The position numbers and the translations under genes are program-made. From Bacteroidales bacterium UBA3653 (GTDB lineage: Bacteria > Bacteroidota > Bacteroidia > Bacteroidales > Paludibacteraceae): 64,000 bases of DNA. The notes beneath the pieces were generated by a model. The model worked only from the letters and a program-made list of their open reading frames with translations, searched no databases and had not been told where the DNA came from. The DNA is taken from NCBI GenBank assembly GCA_002373505.1, contig DFKE01000012.1:1-64000 (forward strand), written 5' to 3'. This document shows positions 59,344 through 64,000 of this stretch, piece by piece; the first letter of the stretch is position 1; the number at the start of each line of letters is the position of its first letter.

Positions 59344-62300
59344 TTAGAACGAAATCTCTACACCACCTTGGAAGGTACGACCTACAGGATAGTTCTCGGA
59401 ATAGAAGCCGGCGAGGCTGTAGGTGGTTTTCTCCAACGTGATTTCCGGGTCCATACCCGAGAACTTGGTAGCCGTAAAGAGGTTGTCCGCGCTGAAATAG
59501 ATACGGCACTTGGTCATGTGCGCTTTCTTGATCAGCGAAATCGGGAAATCGTATCCTACGGTCAGGTTCTTGAGGCGGAAGTAGGAACCATCCTCCAGAT
59601 AACGTGAAGACACTTGGTTCGCACTCTTATTACCATTCAACTGAGCTTTCGGGTGGGTAGCGATGTCACCGGGGTTCTGCCAACGGCTCCAGCCGAGTTT
59701 GGAGTTCTCTACAGAGAGCTGGTTGTAGCCCAAGTATGCACCATCGGCATCAGATGACTGACGGGTGTAGTTATAAATCTTATTACCATACTGGAAGTTG
59801 GAGTTCATACGGATGAAGATACCGTTCCAACTGAGTTGGGTATTAAGACCACCGGAGAAGAGCGGTGTAGCTTTACCTACGGCGTGCGCCTGGGTAGCGT
59901 TGTAGTCATTGGTGGTCGTCTTGTTTCCTGTAGCGTCGAGTACATAATCGCCGTTTGCATCCACCACGTACCAGAGCGGGTCACCGTTAGCCGGATCAAC
60001 TCCTGCCCATTCCTTCATATACCAGGTATAGATATCCTGTCCTTCTTTAATCTGCTGGTTAACCGAAGAAGCTTGTTGCTGGATTGGCGTATGGTTCGGC
60101 AATTCTACTACGCGGTTCTGGTTGAAACCGATATTGAAGCCTACGTCCCAGCGCCATTTGCCGATATTGATGATATTCGCGTCGATGCGATACTCAATGC
60201 CGCGGTTGCGAACTTTACCCACGTTCTGCATCACCTCATAGAAACCGGATGACGGAGCCAGCGGTACATTCAGCAGCAGACCCGTGTTGTCGGTCTGGTA
60301 GAGGTCGATAGACATATCCACGCGTTTGATAAAGGTCAGGTCAATACCAACGGCAGCCATGTTAGCGGTCTCCCAGTGGAGATACGGGTTAGCACGGCGG
60401 CTCGGGCTTCCTGCCACCTGATTCTGATAGAGGGCATTGAGCGCATAGGTAGAGAGGTATTTATATGCCGGGATATTGTTGTTACCTACGATACCATAGG
60501 AAGCACGGAGTTTGAAGAAGGAAACGATGTCCTGACCTTTCATGAAGTCCTCGTTGGAAATAAGCCAGCTTGCAGCCACAGAGGGGAAGTGACCTACACG
60601 ATGTTGTGGAGCAAAAACCGAACTTGCCTCTGCGCGGTAGGTAGCGGTAATGAAATAGCGCTTGTTCCAGTCGTAAGAAGCCTGGATGAAAGCAGCCCAG
60701 CTCTTACCCGGCATGATATAACCGCTGTTGGCAAGAGGCGAAGAAGAGTTAAGGGCGTCCACACCGCTCGGCATGCCTATACCGGAAGCGGAGGTGTATT
60801 CGGTCTGCCAGAAACCATACTCAAATCCCGCCATAGCGTTGAAGGAGTGCTTGTCCCATTGGTAACCACCCTTCAGTATATTGGTAGTACCGAAAGATTT
60901 GCTCATACCAACGTCCTTGCCTACGTAGCCGTTCGGATAAGAAGTGTCGTAGGTACGGGGGTCGATAAAGGTAGAACTCAACCAGTGACCGGCACCGAAG
61001 GTGTTGGTAGTCGTGAAATGGAGCCAATCCGTGAAATGGAGGTTCAGCTGGAGTACACCCGAGAAATCGAAGTTATCCGATTTGGTGTAGTTGTATTTGG
61101 TACCATGGAGTGAGTTCCAGGTCTCCTGACTCCACCATTTAGCACCGTTATCCGGACGTGCACCATGATCGATACGTACATATTGGTTGGTCAGATTGCC
61201 ATTCTCATCATAGGCATAGGGGTTGTCCCACGGCATCTTATAGAAAGCATCGCCCAGCATCGTCCAACTCGACGGATAATCCACTGTCGATTTGGAGAAG
61301 TCCAGCTTCACGTTCATATCCAGCCATTTAGCGATGTCGGCTTTGAGCGAAGCGTGACCCGCTACTTTCTGCATACCGGTAGATTTCAGCGTTCCCTGCT
61401 CTCCGAAGTAGTCGAGGGATACGTAATATCCTACGTGCTCGGAACCGCCGTGAACCGCTACGTTGTAGTTCTGGATCACACCGGTCTTGAAGAACTCGTT
61501 CTGCCAATTAATGTCAGGCAACGTATTCAATTTCGGGTAAGTAGCATTAAACACAGTTTTGGAGAAGAATGAGCGGTGGTAGTTATAAAGCTCTTCTGCG
61601 TTCATCATGCGGTAGTTTCCGAAAAGAGCTTGTTTAGCACCGGCAGTAGCCTTGATGTCCACATGCACTTTGTCGTGTTTCTTACCGGATTTGGTAGTAA
61701 CGACGATGACACCGCCTGCAGCGGAAGCACCGTAGATACCGGTAGAACCTGCATCCTTGAGGACGGAGATGGTCTCTACGTCATTGGGGTTGAAGGTACC
61801 ACCCATGACACCATCAACTACGTAAACAGGGTCGGACCCGGCGGTAATAGAACCTGTTCCACGGATACGGATCTGCGCCGCATCACCCGGCTGACCTCCT
61901 GCGTTAGAAACCGTTAGACCTGCCACTTTACCTTGCAGCATGTTACCGATATCGGAAGTGGTGACATCGGTCAACTGGTCTGCTGAAACAGTTACTACCG
62001 CTGAAGAAAGTTCGGCTTTCTTCACCGCGGAATAACCCAGAGAGACTACCTCTTGCAACTGCTGAGCATCGGTCTCCATGATAATGTTCATGTCCGGCAC
62101 GGCACGCAGTTCAATGGTCTTGTAGCCCATGTACGACAGTTGGAGTGTCGCTTTGTCGGGTACTGTGAGTGAGAAGTTTCCGTCGAAATCGGTTACTGTT
62201 CCGGTTGATGTACCCATCACCAGAATACTCACGCCAATCATCGGCTCCGATGTGTCAGCATCGATAACCTTACCTTTTACGTTGATGTCCGCAAAAGCAG

Positions 62301-62346
62301 AAACACCAACTAAGAGGCTGAGAAAGATTGTCTGAAATCGTTTCAT
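59344..62346 (-). CDS. SusC/RagA family TonB-linked outer-membrane transporter
   Basis: A 1,000-residue TonB-dependent importer. The signal peptide (to about residue 19) is followed by the carboxypeptidase-like domain ('NVKGKVIDADTSEPMIGVSILVMGTSTGTVTDFDGNFSL'), a TonB-box region (EVVSLGY), the plug ('NMLQGKVAGLTVSNAGGQPGDAAQIRIRGTGSI') and the barrel. It imports oligosaccharides captured by SusD and surface lipoproteins. Pairing with SusD and the linked hydrolases defines the PUL. The 57-nt gap to the GH36-like gene upstream is made of CTAGTATT octamers. Confidence 0.95.
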   Translation of the reverse strand: MKRFQTIFLSLLVGVSAFADINVKGKVIDADTSEPMIGVSILVMGTSTGTVTDFDGNFSLTVPDKATLQLSYMGYKTIELRAVPDMNIIMETDAQQLQEVVSLGYSAVKKAELSSAVVTVSADQLTDVTTSDIGNMLQGKVAGLTVSNAGGQPGDAAQIRIRGTGSITAGSDPVYVVDGVMGGTFNPNDVETISVLKDAGSTGIYGASAAGGVIVVTTKSGKKHDKVHVDIKATAGAKQALFGNYRMMNAEELYNYHRSFFSKTVFNATYPKLNTLPDINWQNEFFKTGVIQNYNVAVHGGSEHVGYYVSLDYFGEQGTLKSTGMQKVAGHASLKADIAKWLDMNVKLDFSKSTVDYPSSWTMLGDAFYKMPWDNPYAYDENGNLTNQYVRIDHGARPDNGAKWWSQETWNSLHGTKYNYTKSDNFDFSGVLQLNLHFTDWLHFTTTNTFGAGHWLSSTFIDPRTYDTSYPNGYVGKDVGMSKSFGTTNILKGGYQWDKHSFNAMAGFEYGFWQTEYTSASGIGMPSGVDALNSSSPLANSGYIMPGKSWAAFIQASYDWNKRYFITATYRAEASSVFAPQHRVGHFPSVAASWLISNEDFMKGQDIVSFFKLRASYGIVGNNNIPAYKYLSTYALNALYQNQVAGSPSRRANPYLHWETANMAAVGIDLTFIKRVDMSIDLYQTDNTGLLLNVPLAPSSGFYEVMQNVGKVRNRGIEYRIDANIINIGKWRWDVGFNIGFNQNRVVELPNHTPIQQQASSVNQQIKEGQDIYTWYMKEWAGVDPANGDPLWYVVDANGDYVLDATGNKTTTNDYNATQAHAVGKATPLFSGGLNTQLSWNGIFIRMNSNFQYGNKIYNYTRQSSDADGAYLGYNQLSVENSKLGWSRWQNPGDIATHPKAQLNGNKSANQVSSRYLEDGSYFRLKNLTVGYDFPISLIKKAHMTKCRIYFSADNLFTATKFSGMDPEITLEKTTYSLAGFYSENYPVGRTFQGGVEISF

Positions 62347-62377
62347 GGTTGTTAATTATTTAGTTGATTGTTTTTGG

Positions 62378-62416
62378 GGCTAGTATTCTAGTATTCTAGT
62401 ATCCTAGTTCTCGATT
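62378..62416 (-). repeat. 8-nt tandem tract (TAGTATTC)
   Basis: Copies of CTAGTATT, then CTAGTATC and CTAGTTCT. The CTA at 62,404 is the TAG stop codon of the GH36-like gene on the minus strand. Confidence 0.88.
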
Positions 62417-64000
62417 AGTTTAAGCAAATAACTTCTGGTGAAGGCGGCATGTATCTTCGGGTTGCTGCCGCTTACCTCAAACTCACGCGGTTCGTCCGCC
62501 GTGTATTCGACCGCGGTATAGGTCTTTGCGGGATCGAGTCCGCGGAGCTCCAATGTACCGTCAAAGGAAGGAACAGGAACGGAAGCTGCATCTACGTGAG
62601 CGGGGTCCATCGCGCCTTCCGGAGCGACAGGGTCTATATAGAAAGCGTAGTACATTGCGCCGTTCTGGCGGATGACGTGTGCTTCGGGATAGTCGTAGCC
62701 CCAGGTGTAGAGATTCAGATACTCGCCGCGGGCGAGGTTGTTCTCCTTGTATATCTTCATCCATTTGCGGAGCAGTTGCTCTTTCTCCGGCGTAAGGAGG
62801 AACGGACCTTCGTTCCAGTCGGGATTGTCCTTGGGCCACGTGAACTTCGTGCCGATAACCGAACCGGTACCTATCTGCGAAGCGAAATCATCGCCTCCGT
62901 CGGTCAGTTCGATATGGTCGCCATAATAAGCGAGCTGCGGCGCCATCGCGGCATAGGCTTTGCGTTTCATACGCACCTGGCGGGAGGACATTGGGTCGGA
63001 AGCTACCGCCTGGTTGATCTCAGGAATCAAGAAATAGTTGACCGCACATCCGCAGGGGCATACCTGAATGACTGCATCCGGTTTCATGGCACGTGCCTGA
63101 TCGTATATCTTACCGAAATAGGAAGGCATCTGCTCCGGCGCGTCATAGGCGCTGTTGAGTTGCGAGGTCTCGTTATAGTCGGGCAGACAGCAGTTGAGGT
63201 GCTGGCCGTCGATCTTCAAACCGTCGAAGTTCCAACGTTGGAGGAACATCTTCAGCAGGTCGGTCGTATAAGCATCCACGCCCGGGTTGACCGGCGAGAG
63301 ATACCAGCTGTCCCACCAAGTGATATATTCGTGCGCCCACTCTGCGGTCTTGAGCAGGTACTCCGGATGCTCTTTGACGAGCTTCGTATCGGGGTCAGCC
63401 GCGAGCGGTGCCCACCACAGTTTGGCTTTCATGCCTCGTTTGTGTACCTCGTCCGTGATATGGCGCATGTCGGCATCGCCGCCGGGGAAATACGAGTTGG
63501 TGTTCCAGTCGCCTTCCGCGATCTGGTAGCCGTCATCTATATCCACCCAGGTAAAACCGAGTTCCGCCACTTTGTCGAGCGTTCCTAACACCATATCCAT
63601 CTTAAACGGACGTCCGTATCCCCATGCGCACCATACCGGTTCGAAAGCCTCCGGCTCGGAGGGCTTCATCGTTACGCCTTCGTTAGTTTGCATATAATCC
63701 GAGAAGATACGGAGGGCATTGAAGTAATCACCCTTGTGGGAAAGGCGGAAGGCCTTGAAGCAATGCAGCGTATCGCCCGTAGCCAGTTCGATAGCGTCCG
63801 GCAGATCATAGCGGAGCGCCATGGTCACTTTGTTGTCATACCGTTTCCATTCTACCGGCATGGAGATCATGCGGAGCACCGGCTCAAACAGACCGATAGC
63901 CATACCGCCGTCTTTCTGCCAGAGGTCCACTACCGGAATACCGCCTCCGTAATCGGAGTTGTTCATGCCGAGGTAGTTGTCTTTCTGGAAGCCTTCCGTT
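62404..64000 (-). CDS. GH36-like alpha-galactosidase, 5' end cut by the window
   Basis: The open reading frame runs to the window edge, so the N-terminus is missing; about 531 residues are visible. The TIM-barrel of clan GH-D is recognisable: 'FTWVDIDDGYQIAEGDWNTN', 'HKRGMKAKLWWAPLAADPDTKL', and the nucleophile in 'FDGLKIDGQHLN'. Clan GH-D enzymes remove terminal alpha-galactose or related sugars. It is the first visible gene of the PUL, followed by susC. GH36 is preferred over GH27 because of overall length; the exact substrate is open. The ATG at 63,966 is not the true start. Confidence 0.82.
   Translation of the reverse strand, partial: TEGFQKDNYLGMNNSDYGGGIPVVDLWQKDGGMAIGLFEPVLRMISMPVEWKRYDNKVTMALRYDLPDAIELATGDTLHCFKAFRLSHKGDYFNALRIFSDYMQTNEGVTMKPSEPEAFEPVWCAWGYGRPFKMDMVLGTLDKVAELGFTWVDIDDGYQIAEGDWNTNSYFPGGDADMRHITDEVHKRGMKAKLWWAPLAADPDTKLVKEHPEYLLKTAEWAHEYITWWDSWYLSPVNPGVDAYTTDLLKMFLQRWNFDGLKIDGQHLNCCLPDYNETSQLNSAYDAPEQMPSYFGKIYDQARAMKPDAVIQVCPCGCAVNYFLIPEINQAVASDPMSSRQVRMKRKAYAAMAPQLAYYGDHIELTDGGDDFASQIGTGSVIGTKFTWPKDNPDWNEGPFLLTPEKEQLLRKWMKIYKENNLARGEYLNLYTWGYDYPEAHVIRQNGAMYYAFYIDPVAPEGAMDPAHVDAASVPVPSFDGTLELRGLDPAKTYTAVEYTADEPREFEVSGSNPKIHAAFTRSYLLKLIEN

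Overview
The window reads as a chromosomal segment of a Bacteroidales bacterium (phylum Bacteroidota), probably a gut or gut-like lineage. The evidence is a gldH gene, a SusC/SusD pair with glycoside hydrolases, FimA/Mfa-type fimbrial lipoproteins, secreted proteins with type IX secretion (T9SS)-like C-terminal tails, and seven visible promoters of the Bacteroidetes type (TAnnTTTG; six of them have TTG exactly 20 nt upstream). No plasmid, phage or insertion sequence is visible. Species cannot be assigned from the sequence alone.

Layout. 1-13,787 (+): a tight housekeeping run, HIT hydrolase, holB, ricT-like PSP1 gene, gldH, trmB, ileS, a lipoprotein, an AsmA-like protein, an M3 peptidase and a small membrane protein. 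13,788-14,592: non-coding DNA with hairpins and a tRNA-Pro(CGG) gene on the minus strand. 14,593-16,908 (-): topA. 16,993-24,707 (+): a short NfeD-like protein with floA, then a nitrilase-family amidase, recJ, tdk, priA and a nucleoside kinase. 24,753-27,373 (+): tRNA-Met, its terminator, a TPP riboswitch and a TonB-dependent receptor, presumably for thiamine. 27,719-28,440 (-): a HigBA-type toxin-antitoxin pair. 28,501-48,979 (-): a fimbrial locus (OmpA-like DUF3575 protein, major fimbrilin, two accessory lipoproteins) followed on the same strand by one 14.7-kb gene for a 4,887-residue beta-helix surface protein with a T9SS-type tail. 49,120-64,000 (-): a membrane-anchored AraC regulator and a polysaccharide utilization locus (GH36-like, SusC, SusD, SusE-position lipoprotein, DUF4874/DUF4832, GH31, DMT transporter and two secreted proteins).

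The most unusual property is distributed, not one locus. More than twenty short tandem-repeat tracts, mostly of 7-nt period (some 8, 9, 11 or 15), fill the gaps between genes and also sit in frame inside genes, including essential ileS. They form parts of signal peptides and often supply the start (GTG/TTG) or stop codon of the gene they touch. Family-1 tracts follow a strand rule: TGA-bearing purine-rich strand between genes, stop-free pyrimidine-rich strand inside genes. A second, GC-rich palindromic element is inserted in frame in three genes and in both orientations. I regard these two repeat systems as the best candidates for something little described here.

Other points of interest are a PUL sub-operon preceded by its own promoter, a 12-codon Lys/Arg-rich leader ORF and an intrinsic terminator just before the first gene; a TPP riboswitch whose closing helix may include the start codon; a priA gene with no standard start codon at its conserved N-terminus and apparently no winged-helix domain; and an AT-rich block inside the giant gene.
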